A stretch of 32,743 nt of DNA from assembly GCA_913053845.1 (NCBI GenBank), contig CAJXGD010000027.1, forward strand, positions 1 through 32,743. The letters are read 5' to 3'. The DNA is from an uncultured bacterium. Its GTDB lineage: Bacteria; Bipolaricaulota; Bipolaricaulia; RBG-16-55-9; DRJF01. How positions within the stretch are numbered: the stretch's first letter is position 1; each line of letters opens with the position of its first letter. A program made the translations under genes and the position numbers. This document shows positions 8,201-14,892 of this stretch, in pieces. A model generated the notes under the pieces. That model was not told where the DNA came from. It did no database searches and saw nothing but the letters and a program-made list of their open reading frames with translations.

Positions 8201-8781
8201 AAGCCCACTGGAGCGTGGCCGGCTGGGGCGCCTCGCTGAGCAGCAGCTACGATTATACCGGGCGGCGTTTCGCCCCGGCACAACTGGCGCTGAGCCATCA
8301 GGCCGGTTGGTCACAGACCACGCTCAACTGGCAATATGATCTTAATCTAGGCCGACCGATCACCCTAGGTTGGAGCGAGCGGCTGCGCTGGCGCCGGCTG
8401 GCCCTCTCGCTGAGCGGGGGCTATGATTTCCGGCTGGCGCACATGCAAGACCTGATCGCCAAGCTCGATTTTGGCCGTCCCCTGCGGGTTGCGCTCGATC
8501 TCAATCTGGAGCGCCTCAGGTTGGAACGGGTCAACTTGCAGAGCGCTCTTGCCTGGCCCGGCTGGCAGTTTTCTTTCGGGGGCGAGTTCAGTCTAGTCCA
8601 GGGGCGGCTTACTGCTGTGCAATTCGGGTTGGTCCATCACTTCTGCCATGACTGCTGGCAGATCGGCCTCTATGGCAACGGGCAGCAACTGCAAATTCAG
8701 GCGCAGATCAACGCCTTCCCCATGGCCCACCTGAGCTACTCCCCCACCGACCGACGGCTAGCCTTCGGTGCGCAGCATTAA
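5290..8781 (+). CDS. LptF/G permease fused to LptD outer-membrane barrel (probable polyprotein)
   Basis: One uninterrupted frame of 1163 residues. Residues 1-375 are an LptF/LptG (YjgP/YjgQ) permease of the lipopolysaccharide export ABC transporter: an opening like MKIVDRYLLREL, three N-terminal membrane helices, a periplasmic domain (about 125-275) and three more helices to about 365. A basic stretch and a signal-peptide-like segment follow (375-397, ending PAQA). Residues 400-660 look like OstA/LptA plus LptD N-domain. The LptD hallmark GQPIFWMPFYLAPL and a beta-rich barrel run to the end. All four cysteines lie in the LptD part (631, 633, 1119, 1122). In E. coli these activities are separate proteins in different membranes. 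Cleavage after residue 397 would release a 766-residue LptD, close to E. coli LptD length. Domain calls are confident; cleavage is inference. Confidence 0.9.
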   Translation: MKIVDRYLLRELAFPFIITVAGFMVIVQLNLILQLSGLLIDKGVSLGVLARLLFYRLPDLLVFSLPVATLFAIFLALGRLGHDRELVALQAGGFSLKRLIVPLLIAGLLVSGLTLLLEDSLAPWGTHQYWNLMRRLYLQRSVLLIQDNTFFKGPEQRFFYVRHYDAQRKLLEGVLIYDLSGTLAAPELGRAYPQVISAKEASWNGQIWLLRQGTIYAFDAAGKLVFHDSFQSMKINVGNDLRGLFLEQRTPQEMSLSELSARIAALRRNSLAAQSLVVTYQSKLAIPLAAFVFALFGAPLSLLFGPRGRALGIVLSFLLVNLYAGLLVWVELLGKRQVLPPALAPWLPNLVFTLVGLYLFMLVGRVSRSDLRQRLKRWLPSLLLLILSFASAWPAQAAPQTPSERLPLRLTAAKLIVQSGAQRIQAEGQVRAHYGVNQLRAQWLQLEEQPDGSWQLRARGGVEFSNGQLSAAAEQLSARLRFDANGRPIAQDIALSQSASLRYAVYAKVGARHGSPLQASPLLSARTLTLTSRPGSAGWLIQALGRVRFEQPSQKLIARAQTLSLRFQTEPGGALRAQSARLQRFSGASDFVNSQHKIYRLRYQGQEARLRFDAQNHIKQIDITQGEFTTCGCQAAIPQASYSLGAKSVSLYPDQLLVASGVTLRALGQPIFWMPFYLAPLGKLQRNPLIPQIGSSVARGWFVRWRLPFFAAADNYGALLLDYYSRYGEVGSGLDLNYSLSVGRGRLYWYRLVGRGEAFSLDWSHHWAGQIAKFPLQLDLAAALRAGALAQVKRPTKLLSQAALSGELAGVTWRAAWVRDQYLLGPQTNSKQAKQVPYRSLERLPELTLGRSGKLAQGLWSYRLSAAWGRYREQALDGSSRVSSRFDGALRVTLADLALFSSALHLKLDAGYRLTFYGLSERREAWEALPTLSLAPFSGFKASLAYSFRRVQGKTPFSFDRLTLANLLRGQAHWSVAGWGASLSSSYDYTGRRFAPAQLALSHQAGWSQTTLNWQYDLNLGRPITLGWSERLRWRRLALSLSGGYDFRLAHMQDLIAKLDFGRPLRVALDLNLERLRLERVNLQSALAWPGWQFSFGGEFSLVQGRLTAVQFGLVHHFCHDCWQIGLYGNGQQLQIQAQINAFPMAHLSYSPTDRRLAFGAQH
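6412..6480 (+). other. Internal signal peptide between LptF/G and LptD parts
   Basis: Codons 375-397 encode a basic n-region (RLKR before 378), a hydrophobic core (LPSLLLLILSFASAW) and an Ala-x-Ala signal peptidase I site (A395-Q-A397, cut before A398). LptF/G proteins normally end in the cytoplasm after six helices, so a seventh outward segment is topologically right to deliver the LptD part to the periplasm. In-frame ATG (6370) and GTG codons upstream could also start a separate LptD, but no clear Shine-Dalgarno sequence was found. Confidence 0.7.
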
Positions 8782-8797
8782 AAAATGCGCCCGGCGC

Positions 8798-8827
8798 TTG
8801 ACAGCTTCTTGTCGGCTCTCTTATACT
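8798..8827 (+). promoter_or_regulatory. sigma70 promoter for the HTH gene
   Basis: TTGACA (8798-8803), an 18-bp spacer and TATACT (8822-8827), 52 bp before the ATG at 8880. It starts a new transcript right after the LptF/G-LptD stop. Confidence 0.7.
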
Positions 8828-8879
8828 TTTAGCCTGAGCTAGCGGGCTCGAAATAATATAAATGACAGGAGGACAGAGT

Positions 8880-9161
8880 ATGAAAGGCAGACGACTAGGT
8901 GGCTATCTGAAGCCGTGGGAGGCCTCGCGCTATTTGGGTATTCCGGTTGAGGAGATATATCAGCTGCTCCAGAGCGACGAGCTGCCAGGAGTGCAGATAG
9001 ACGGCCAATGGCGCGTTTCGCTGGAGAAGTTGGAGGAGTGGCTGGACGAGGATGTCTCCCCAAAAGAACTCAAGCATCTGGCCGGGCATCTGAAGGGCGC
9101 AGACCCGAAAAAGATCAAGCAGTTGTTGCAGCAGGTTGACAGCCCCTCCGACAACTCCTAA
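8880..9161 (+). CDS. Small excisionase/MerR-like helix-turn-helix protein
   Basis: A 93-residue protein. The opening GGYLKPWEASRYLGIPVEEI, a short wing and WRVSLEKLEEWLDE fit the HTH_17 (excisionase-type) DNA-binding fold at residues 8-55. The remainder is a charged helical tail (KELKHLAGHLKGADPKKIKQ). The target is unknown. AGGAGG (8867-8872) lies just upstream of the ATG at 8880; an upstream in-frame start at 8862 would put the ribosome site inside the gene. It is followed 46 bp later by the cytochrome c gene and probably shares its transcript. No phage genes are nearby, so the excisionase resemblance is only to the fold. Confidence 0.8.
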   Translation: MKGRRLGGYLKPWEASRYLGIPVEEIYQLLQSDELPGVQIDGQWRVSLEKLEEWLDEDVSPKELKHLAGHLKGADPKKIKQLLQQVDSPSDNS

Positions 9162-9207
9162 ACTAGGGGTCATATTTCAGCTAGCTATAGGGAGAGCAAA
9201 TATCCGA

Positions 9208-9960
9208 ATGAGAGCTTCAAGATTGGGCAATATCGCGTTGGGGCTAGTCTTGCTGGCGGTGCTCTATTTCGTGGCTCTCCAAGCCCAGGGGTTGTGGCAG
9301 AGTTTTGCCATTAGCGCCCCGAGTGGTGCTCCGCGAGGCAAGCCTAATATTTACCTAGGCATGAGCCCGGAGCAGATCGGCAAGTTGACTTTGACCACCC
9401 AAGGGTGCCTCGCCTGCCACAATGTAGACCTCGAGGGTGGGGTGATCGGTCCCTCGCTGGACAACCTGGCCATCCGGCGGCCCGACCCCAAGTGGCTCAG
9501 GCGCCAGATCCTCACCCCCCAGCAGGTCATTCCCGGCAGCCTGATGCCCATATTCCCTGGGCTATCCCAGCGTGAGCTCTCAGGGTTGATCGCCTACTTG
9601 CATACGCTGAGCCCCAAACGTCCTTCACCGGATAACCAAGGATCGGTGCAGCTCAGCCCGCCGCCGGGGGTCAGCCTCAAGCTGGTGCAGCAGGGCGCCG
9701 AGCTCTTCAAATCGGGTAGTTGCGTGGGTTGCCACACGATCAACGGGGTCAGTCGGGGCACGTTCGGCCCCAATTTGACGCATGAGGCGGCACGCCGGCG
9801 CAGCGACGAATGGCAGCTCAAACACCTCAAGGATCCGCTTTCGGTATACGTTTGGGGGCAACCTTCGCAGGGTCAATGGATGATGCCCCCTGACGGCGGA
9901 ATGCGTCTCTCCCAGGCGCAGCTTCAGGCACTGGTCGCTTATATGCAGAGCCTGAAATGA
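9208..9960 (+). CDS. Membrane-anchored di-heme cytochrome c
   Basis: A 250-residue protein with an N-terminal hydrophobic anchor (about residues 7-30, without a clear signal peptidase site) and two class I cytochrome c domains. The heme motifs are CLACH (67-71) and CVGCH (172-176). Candidate Met ligands lie in GSLMPIF and WMMPPDGGM. The domains would face the periplasm and pass electrons between a quinol-oxidising complex and a reductase; the partner is not identifiable here. The ATG at 9208 is chosen because upstream in-frame codons overlap the HTH gene. A GGGAGAG sequence lies about 11 nt upstream. It is distinct from the nar-linked cytochrome at 21413-22267. Confidence 0.88.
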   Translation: MRASRLGNIALGLVLLAVLYFVALQAQGLWQSFAISAPSGAPRGKPNIYLGMSPEQIGKLTLTTQGCLACHNVDLEGGVIGPSLDNLAIRRPDPKWLRRQILTPQQVIPGSLMPIFPGLSQRELSGLIAYLHTLSPKRPSPDNQGSVQLSPPPGVSLKLVQQGAELFKSGSCVGCHTINGVSRGTFGPNLTHEAARRRSDEWQLKHLKDPLSVYVWGQPSQGQWMMPPDGGMRLSQAQLQALVAYMQSLK

Positions 9961-10015
9961 GCTGACCTGCCGGGATCATTGTCCAAATCAAGAGAAGGAG
10001 TATACGCGCGAAATT

Positions 10016-11341
10016 ATGTGGAAGAGTGATATCGCTCCGCGGCTGAGCCTGATGGTCCTACTGCTGTTGCTCGTCGGTTTGAGCCTGCCCGACCCGCGGC
10101 TTGAGGCGCAAGGCTTTGGCTCATTGCCTGATCTGGTGGTCAAGAGCCTCCAACTGAGCAACGAGCAGCCGTTGGCCGGCGAGAGCTTGACGCTGACCGC
10201 CACCATCGCTAATACCGGCTTCGGCAACGCGGAGGGTTTTTTTAATGTGAGCTTTCTGGTAGATCGCAGCCAGATAGGACGGCGCCAGCTCAACGGCTTG
10301 CGAGCGCGGCAGCAAGCGACGGTGCAAATCAACTGGAAGGCGCAACTGGGCACCCATACGCTCGAGGTCGAGGTTGACCAACCCTTTGGCCGGATCGTCG
10401 AATCGAACGAGACCAATAATGACCTGAGACGCAAGATCACCGTCCTGCCTTTGCAGGGAGTCCGCTCGCTCACCGGGGAACTGCTAGGCGCGGTAGCTCA
10501 GGGTTTAGAGAGAGCAGGTCAGTCCTTACAGCTCAAGCCCGATCCTGATCTCTTCAAGCTCTTAAACCGGCTGACCGAGGCTTTGGGAGCGGCTAGTGGG
10601 GCTTTTTCGCAGGCTGCCTCGAGCTTGGAGGGCGCACCCGCAGGACTTCCCGCGCAGTTGGCCCAAGAGCCGCAGGTGCAGATGAGTTCAACCTTCTCCG
10701 GGCTTTACGCCGATTTGGCCCAGTCACTGAAACAGGCCCAGCGAGCATTGAGCCAGGCCAATTTGGCCTCGGCCGAGGCGGGGCTCGACCGGACCAAAGA
10801 CCGGCTGGCCCAGCTGGCTGAGCTATCGCTGGCCGGCATTAGACTGACCTCGCTGGCACGGGCGGCGGCCACCTTGCAGCAGGTCATCGAGCAGACCAAG
10901 CAGTTGGAGAAGGCGCTGGGGGGAGACCAAAATGTCCCGGTTGACCAGGTGGTCACCGATCTATTGGACCAACTGAGTGCCACCGGTCAAGATATGGTCA
11001 GCGCGGGCCAGCAGACGGTGCAGTCGGCCTCGCAGCGCATGGTGCGCTTCCGCGACGCTGAAGGCAAGTCTTTGCAGCGTTATTTTAGTGGGCAGGAGCT
11101 GGAGATCGCCGCGCCGGGTGCTGGGTCGCTGCAATGGGTACTATTCGATCCTGAGGGCAAGCTGCTCGCCCAGCTTCAGACCAAGTCGGAGCGGCTGCAT
11201 TGGTCGGGCCATACCGACGAGGGCGCGCCTCTGCCGGCCGGCAGGTATTTCTACCGGGCGGAGGTCACAGAGGGTCGGGAGGCGCGAGTCGAGTTGGGGA
11301 CGCTCACCGCCGAGTCTGCCACAAAATCCTCTACAAATTAG
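10016..11341 (+). CDS. Secreted CARDB-domain protein with coiled coil and FlgD-Ig-like C-terminus
   Basis: A 441-residue protein. The signal peptide is at about residues 9-31 (LSLMVLLLLLVGLSLPDP...EAQ). A CARDB Ig-like domain spans 37-145 (LPDLVVKSLQLSNEQPLAGE ... IVESNETNNDLRR). A long Ala/Gln/Leu-rich helical region at 150-350 is probably coiled coil. The C-terminal domain (LQWVLFDPEGKLLAQL ... LPAGRYFYRAEV) resembles the FlgD-type Ig fold. No enzyme motif is seen, so an extracytoplasmic structural or adhesive role is likely. An AAGGAG lies 15 nt before the ATG, a long spacing, so the start is less certain. It follows the cytochrome gene by 55 bp. Confidence 0.8.
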   Translation: MWKSDIAPRLSLMVLLLLLVGLSLPDPRLEAQGFGSLPDLVVKSLQLSNEQPLAGESLTLTATIANTGFGNAEGFFNVSFLVDRSQIGRRQLNGLRARQQATVQINWKAQLGTHTLEVEVDQPFGRIVESNETNNDLRRKITVLPLQGVRSLTGELLGAVAQGLERAGQSLQLKPDPDLFKLLNRLTEALGAASGAFSQAASSLEGAPAGLPAQLAQEPQVQMSSTFSGLYADLAQSLKQAQRALSQANLASAEAGLDRTKDRLAQLAELSLAGIRLTSLARAAATLQQVIEQTKQLEKALGGDQNVPVDQVVTDLLDQLSATGQDMVSAGQQTVQSASQRMVRFRDAEGKSLQRYFSGQELEIAAPGAGSLQWVLFDPEGKLLAQLQTKSERLHWSGHTDEGAPLPAGRYFYRAEVTEGREARVELGTLTAESATKSSTN

Positions 11342-11362
11342 CAATTAGGAGGCATGCTCGCG

Positions 11363-11443
11363 ATGTGGACCACTGTGCTAGCCCTGTTCTTCCATCTGAG
11401 CGGCGCGGCCCTTTGGCTGGGCGGACTGGCTACGCTGAGCTGA
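11363..11443 (+). CDS. 26-residue hydrophobic microprotein
   Basis: Reads MWTTVLALFFHLSGAALWLG followed by GLATLS and a TGA. AGGAGG at 11347-11352 is 10 nt before this ATG; another in-frame ATG at 11354 is too close to it. The product is one membrane helix. The H-x-x-x-x-A-x-W-x-G-G pattern resembles the first helix of CopD/DUF4149-type membrane proteins, so it could be a remnant of a longer gene, but no continuation was found in the other frames downstream. It lies 21 bp after the CARDB gene and would be co-transcribed. Confidence 0.5.
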   Translation: MWTTVLALFFHLSGAALWLGGLATLS

Positions 11444-11612
11444 GCGATGGCATTTCCACCCAATTTTCACCTGAGCTCCATTCCTTTTCCACACGCTGAG
11501 GGGTAAGATGCTCTACGAGGACGCGAGAGAGGCTTCGGAGATATTGAGAAGATGGCCGCAAGAGATAGCAGCAGCTAGAACCACCTCCTTACAGGTTGCA
11601 CACCTAGCAGCA
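11444..11612. other. Gene-poor leader upstream of the CoA-transferase gene
   Basis: No convincing gene. The stretch contains CACCTCCTTA (11582-11591), identical to the usual 3' tail of 16S rRNA, and leads into a strong hairpin at 11613. A 57-codon frame from 11508 runs through the terminator and past the next start, so it is not believed. A structured leader or a small RNA is possible. Confidence 0.35.
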
Positions 11613-11646
11613 GACCGCCCGGACAAGCTCCGGGCGGTCTTGCTTT
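11613..11646 (+). terminator. Strong intrinsic terminator or attenuator
   Basis: GACCGCCCGGA (11613-11623), loop CAAGC, and TCCGGGCGGTC (11629-11639) form a perfect 11-bp GC-rich stem followed by TTGCTTT. It ends 25 bp before the CoA-transferase ATG. It terminates the cytochrome-CARDB-microprotein transcript, or attenuates expression of the downstream gene. Confidence 0.8.
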
Positions 11647-11671
11647 GGCGGTCCCAAGGGCCGAGGTTAGC

Positions 11672-12874
11672 ATGTCCCTAAGGCAAGCTCCGGCGGCGCC
11701 GGGCAGCCACCGATCCGCTGCATTGGCCGGCCTGCGCCTGCTCGACCTGACCCGGCTACTGCCCGGTCCCTATACCACGCTGATCTTAGCTGACCTGGGC
11801 GCCGAAGTGATCAAGATCGAGCGGCCGGGCGAGGGTGACCCGGTGCGCGCCATCCCACCGCTGCTGCCCGGCGGAATCGGTGCTCGCTTCGCTGCCCTCA
11901 ATCACAATAAGAAATCTTTGGCGCTGGAGCTGAAAGCACCTGCAGGTCGTGAGATTCTTTTCAAACTGGTAGAGCAAGCCGACCTGATCGTCGAGGGCTT
12001 TCGACCCGGAGTAGCCCAGCGCTTGGGCATAGACTATCCGGCTGCTTCAAGTGTCAATGAAAGCATAATCTATTGCTCGCTCAGCGGTTTCGGCCAGGAC
12101 GGCCCCTATCGCGATCGGGTGGGGCACGATATCAACTACGTGGGAATCGCCGGCCTGCTGAGCCTGACCGGCCCAGACCAACCTACCATTCCCGGTGTGC
12201 CCATAGCCGATCTGGCCGGTGGGCTCTTCGCCGCGTTGGCCATCCTGGCAGCGCTGCTGAAGCGCGGGCGCACGGGACAGGGCGAGTTTATAGATCTCTC
12301 CTTGACAGACTCTGCTCTTTCCCTGATGATCCTGCACACGGCCGAGCTGGCCGCTACCGGTCAGAGCCCTCGTCCGGAAGCAATGGTGCTCACCGGCGGT
12401 TATGCCTGCTACAATATCTATCGCACTCAAGATAAAAAGTATCTGACCGTGGGTGCGCTGGAGCCGCGCTTTTGGACCGCTCTCTGTCGGGCGCTAGGCC
12501 GGGAAGAGCTCATCCCCGAGCAGTTGGCCCCGGAGCAACGCCAGCACGAGCTTATCGGCGAATTGCAAAAAATCTTTGCCGGCAAGAGCCAATCGGAGTG
12601 GCTCAGTTATTTTCAGGGGCTCAACTTGCCAGTGGGACCGGTCAATGATCTAGCAGCCGCGCTCGATGACCCTCAAATACGCCACCGGCAACGGGTTGAT
12701 CGAGCTAGTAGAAGCGTGGGATTGCCCTTTCAACTAAGCGGCAAGCCGTCTGCGCCGGCCGGACGCGCTCCCCGGCTGGGTCAGCATAGCGGTGAGATTT
12801 TGAAGGCACTTGGCTATTCGGAGGCCAGCATACGCGCGCTAGCTGCCCAGGGGATCATCGGGTTGCAGGCGTAG
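11672..12874 (+). CDS. Family III (CaiB/BaiF) CoA-transferase
   Basis: A 400-residue protein that transfers CoA between carboxylic acids, or acts as an alpha-methylacyl-CoA racemase; the families share the fold. Hallmarks are LRLLDLTRLLPGPYTT, ADLGAEVIKIERPGEGDP, LNHNKKSLALELK, FRPGVAQRLGIDY, CSLSGFGQDGPY and GHDINYVGIAG, with the catalytic-type Asp153. The ATG at 11672 with GAGG upstream is preferred, because an earlier TTG at 11645 lies at the terminator tail. The next gene, narK, is convergent with only a 33-bp gap. The acyl substrate cannot be told from the sequence, and no pathway genes are adjacent. Confidence 0.9.
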   Translation: MSLRQAPAAPGSHRSAALAGLRLLDLTRLLPGPYTTLILADLGAEVIKIERPGEGDPVRAIPPLLPGGIGARFAALNHNKKSLALELKAPAGREILFKLVEQADLIVEGFRPGVAQRLGIDYPAASSVNESIIYCSLSGFGQDGPYRDRVGHDINYVGIAGLLSLTGPDQPTIPGVPIADLAGGLFAALAILAALLKRGRTGQGEFIDLSLTDSALSLMILHTAELAATGQSPRPEAMVLTGGYACYNIYRTQDKKYLTVGALEPRFWTALCRALGREELIPEQLAPEQRQHELIGELQKIFAGKSQSEWLSYFQGLNLPVGPVNDLAAALDDPQIRHRQRVDRASRSVGLPFQLSGKPSAPAGRAPRLGQHSGEILKALGYSEASIRALAAQGIIGLQA

Positions 12875-12907
12875 GGCGGTCTTGGGAGAGGGAGAAATCG
12901 GGCAATA

Positions 12908-14212
12908 TCAGGCGGCGCTGGCCTTCCGGCTGCCGGTCTGGACCAGATGCGTCCGCTTGAGCAGATAGGCTATCCCTCCAGAGATGATTGCCAGCACGAT
13001 GAAGGTCACGAAACCGCTGGCATAGCCGCTCTGCCCCTGCACCCGCACGAAGATCCCCAGCACCGGCGGGATGGCGAAGCCACCGAAGGCGCCTAGCCCC
13101 CCGACCCAGCCGGCCGCGCCGCCGACCGCCTCTGGGACCTCCTGAGGCACCAGTTTGAAGACGGCAGCATTGCCAACGCCCATCCCCAAGGCCATCAGGA
13201 TCTCGGCCAGCACGGCCAGATAGTAGTCGTGCGAAACGGTCATCAGCACCGCTCCGACCAGCATGGTCAGTAGCGCCAGGATAGCCGTGTTCTCTCCGCC
13301 AATTCGATCCGCCACCGATCCTCCCACGATGCGAATCACCGAAGTGAGAATAGCATAGAGCGCGGTGAGCATGGCAGCGGTGACTGCACCGACGGCGAAG
13401 AACGATTCCCAGTAGGTCGGCAACCAGGCGGTCAGGGCGATGAAACCACCGAAAGTGCTGAAATAGATGACCACCAGAGCCCAGCTCTTCCACACCCGCG
13501 CCGAGATCATCAGGCTGTCGGTCAGACTGCCTGCGGGGAAGATCTCCTGGCCCTGCCGGCGGGCTACACGCTTGGCTTTCTGGGCGGCTGTGCCTTGGCT
13601 GCGCAGCTGAAAATACCAGGCATTGAGCCCGCTCCGGTAATAGAGGGCGGTGCCGATGATCAGAAAAATCAACCAGGCCAGATAGGAGCCGGCCAAGCCC
13701 CAGGAAGCAAGCGCCAGAGGGAGCAGGAAAGCGAACAGCCCCGGCGCGATGTTACCGATGCCGGCATAGGTCCCCAACGCCCAGCCCTGGCGCGATTTAG
13801 GGAACCAATAGGAGACCTGGCTGATGCCCACCGAGAAGGTCGCAATGCCGCAGCCGCTCAGCAACCCCAGCAGCAGAATCAGGGGATAGAGACTGGCATT
13901 CAAGTGATCGGGGTAGAGCGTAAAGATCACCAGGGACAGGCCCAGCATCCCCACGATGGAGAGGGCCAGCAGCACCAAAAACGGCTTGCGCCCGCCGGTG
14001 GTATCCACCCAGGCCGAAAAGGGAATGCGCAGCAGCGAGCCGGACAAGGCAGGCATGGCCACCAACAGACCGACCAACACCGGGCTCAAATCCATGACCT
14101 CTTTGAAGCGTTGCGCCGTGGGGCCAAAGAGCGAGACGGCGGCGAAGCCGATGAAGAATCCCAGCGTGGCACCGAAGAGCCCCTCGTTGGGGCTACCTTT
14201 GACCGTCGGCAT
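12908..14212 (-). CDS. narK: Nitrate/nitrite MFS transporter NarK
   Basis: A 434-residue major facilitator with about 12 membrane helices. Both nitrate-signature glycine motifs are visible: GTYAGIGNIAPGLFAFLLP in the first half and GMGVGNAAVFKLVPQEVPE in the second. The family segment PFSAWVDTTGGRKPF links helices 2 and 3. It imports nitrate and/or exports nitrite for the cytoplasmic nitrate reductase. The start is the ATG at 14212, which overlaps the narI stop by one base and has GAGGAGGGG about 6 nt upstream. It is the last gene of the nar cluster. Confidence 0.93.
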   Translation of the reverse strand: MPTVKGSPNEGLFGATLGFFIGFAAVSLFGPTAQRFKEVMDLSPVLVGLLVAMPALSGSLLRIPFSAWVDTTGGRKPFLVLLALSIVGMLGLSLVIFTLYPDHLNASLYPLILLLGLLSGCGIATFSVGISQVSYWFPKSRQGWALGTYAGIGNIAPGLFAFLLPLALASWGLAGSYLAWLIFLIIGTALYYRSGLNAWYFQLRSQGTAAQKAKRVARRQGQEIFPAGSLTDSLMISARVWKSWALVVIYFSTFGGFIALTAWLPTYWESFFAVGAVTAAMLTALYAILTSVIRIVGGSVADRIGGENTAILALLTMLVGAVLMTVSHDYYLAVLAEILMALGMGVGNAAVFKLVPQEVPEAVGGAAGWVGGLGAFGGFAIPPVLGIFVRVQGQSGYASGFVTFIVLAIISGGIAYLLKRTHLVQTGSRKASAA

Positions 14213-14892
14213 TAGCGCCCCCTCCTCATGCGCCGGTTCCAGATGACCACCTGATAGGGCCGCCACAGGTAGGTGATGGGCACGGTCACCAGATGCACCA
14301 GCCGGGTGAAGGGAAAGAGCAGGATGATAAAGAAGCCCCACAGCATGTGCAGCTGGACGATCCAGGGCAGGGCGGTGACGTATTGAATCTGCGGCTGGAA
14401 AACCACCAGAGAGAAGAGCCAGGGAACGGCCGTATGCAGGTACCAGTCAGAGCCCCAGCGGTAGAAGAGCGCCACCCAGAAGCCCAACGCCACCTGAACC
14501 AGTAGCGCTACCAGCAGCGCCCAGTCCATCGCTGAGGTGACCGCAAAGACACGGGCACTGCGCAGACGACGCAGGATCAGCAGCACCAGACCAAGCAAAG
14601 TCAGCAGCGCCAGCGCCAGACCGGTGACTTCCAGCACATAGAGGCGCAGCGGCGCGGCGATTAACTGGGCCCAGGCTCTGGGAAAGAGCGCCGCCAGCAA
14701 GTGGGCCGAGAGGATGATCACGATGCCATAATGCCAGGGCACCGAGCCCCAAAATAGCTGACGGTTCTCTAGAAATTGCGAGGAAAAACTCGAATAAGAG
14801 AACCGATCGCTGCGATAGCGATAGATGCCAAACAGCACGGCCAAGACGACCGCGACATACGGAAAGGCCACAAAGAGTACCAGGTCAATCAT
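14212..14892 (-). CDS. narI: Respiratory nitrate reductase gamma subunit (cytochrome b)
   Basis: A 226-residue integral membrane protein with five helices that oxidises quinol and binds two b hemes. The four heme-ligand histidines of E. coli NarI (56, 66, 187, 205) are matched in spacing: WHYG...SAH with 10 residues between ligands, and LHMLWGFF...LVH with 18. Starting at the ATG at 14892 puts the first two at residues 54 and 64. AGGAGG lies 6 nt upstream; a TTG one codon earlier is the alternative. The start overlaps the narJ stop (TGATG). Confidence 0.95.
   Translation of the reverse strand: MIDLVLFVAFPYVAVVLAVLFGIYRYRSDRFSYSSFSSQFLENRQLFWGSVPWHYGIVIILSAHLLAALFPRAWAQLIAAPLRLYVLEVTGLALALLTLLGLVLLILRRLRSARVFAVTSAMDWALLVALLVQVALGFWVALFYRWGSDWYLHTAVPWLFSLVVFQPQIQYVTALPWIVQLHMLWGFFIILLFPFTRLVHLVTVPITYLWRPYQVVIWNRRMRRGR

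Noticed and set aside
8880..9161. Prophage excisionase
   Set aside because: Only the HTH fold is shared; there is no integrase, attachment site or phage gene nearby.
11508..11681. 57-codon frame in the leader before the CoA-transferase
   Set aside because: It runs through a strong terminator hairpin and past the next gene's start; the open frame is probably chance.
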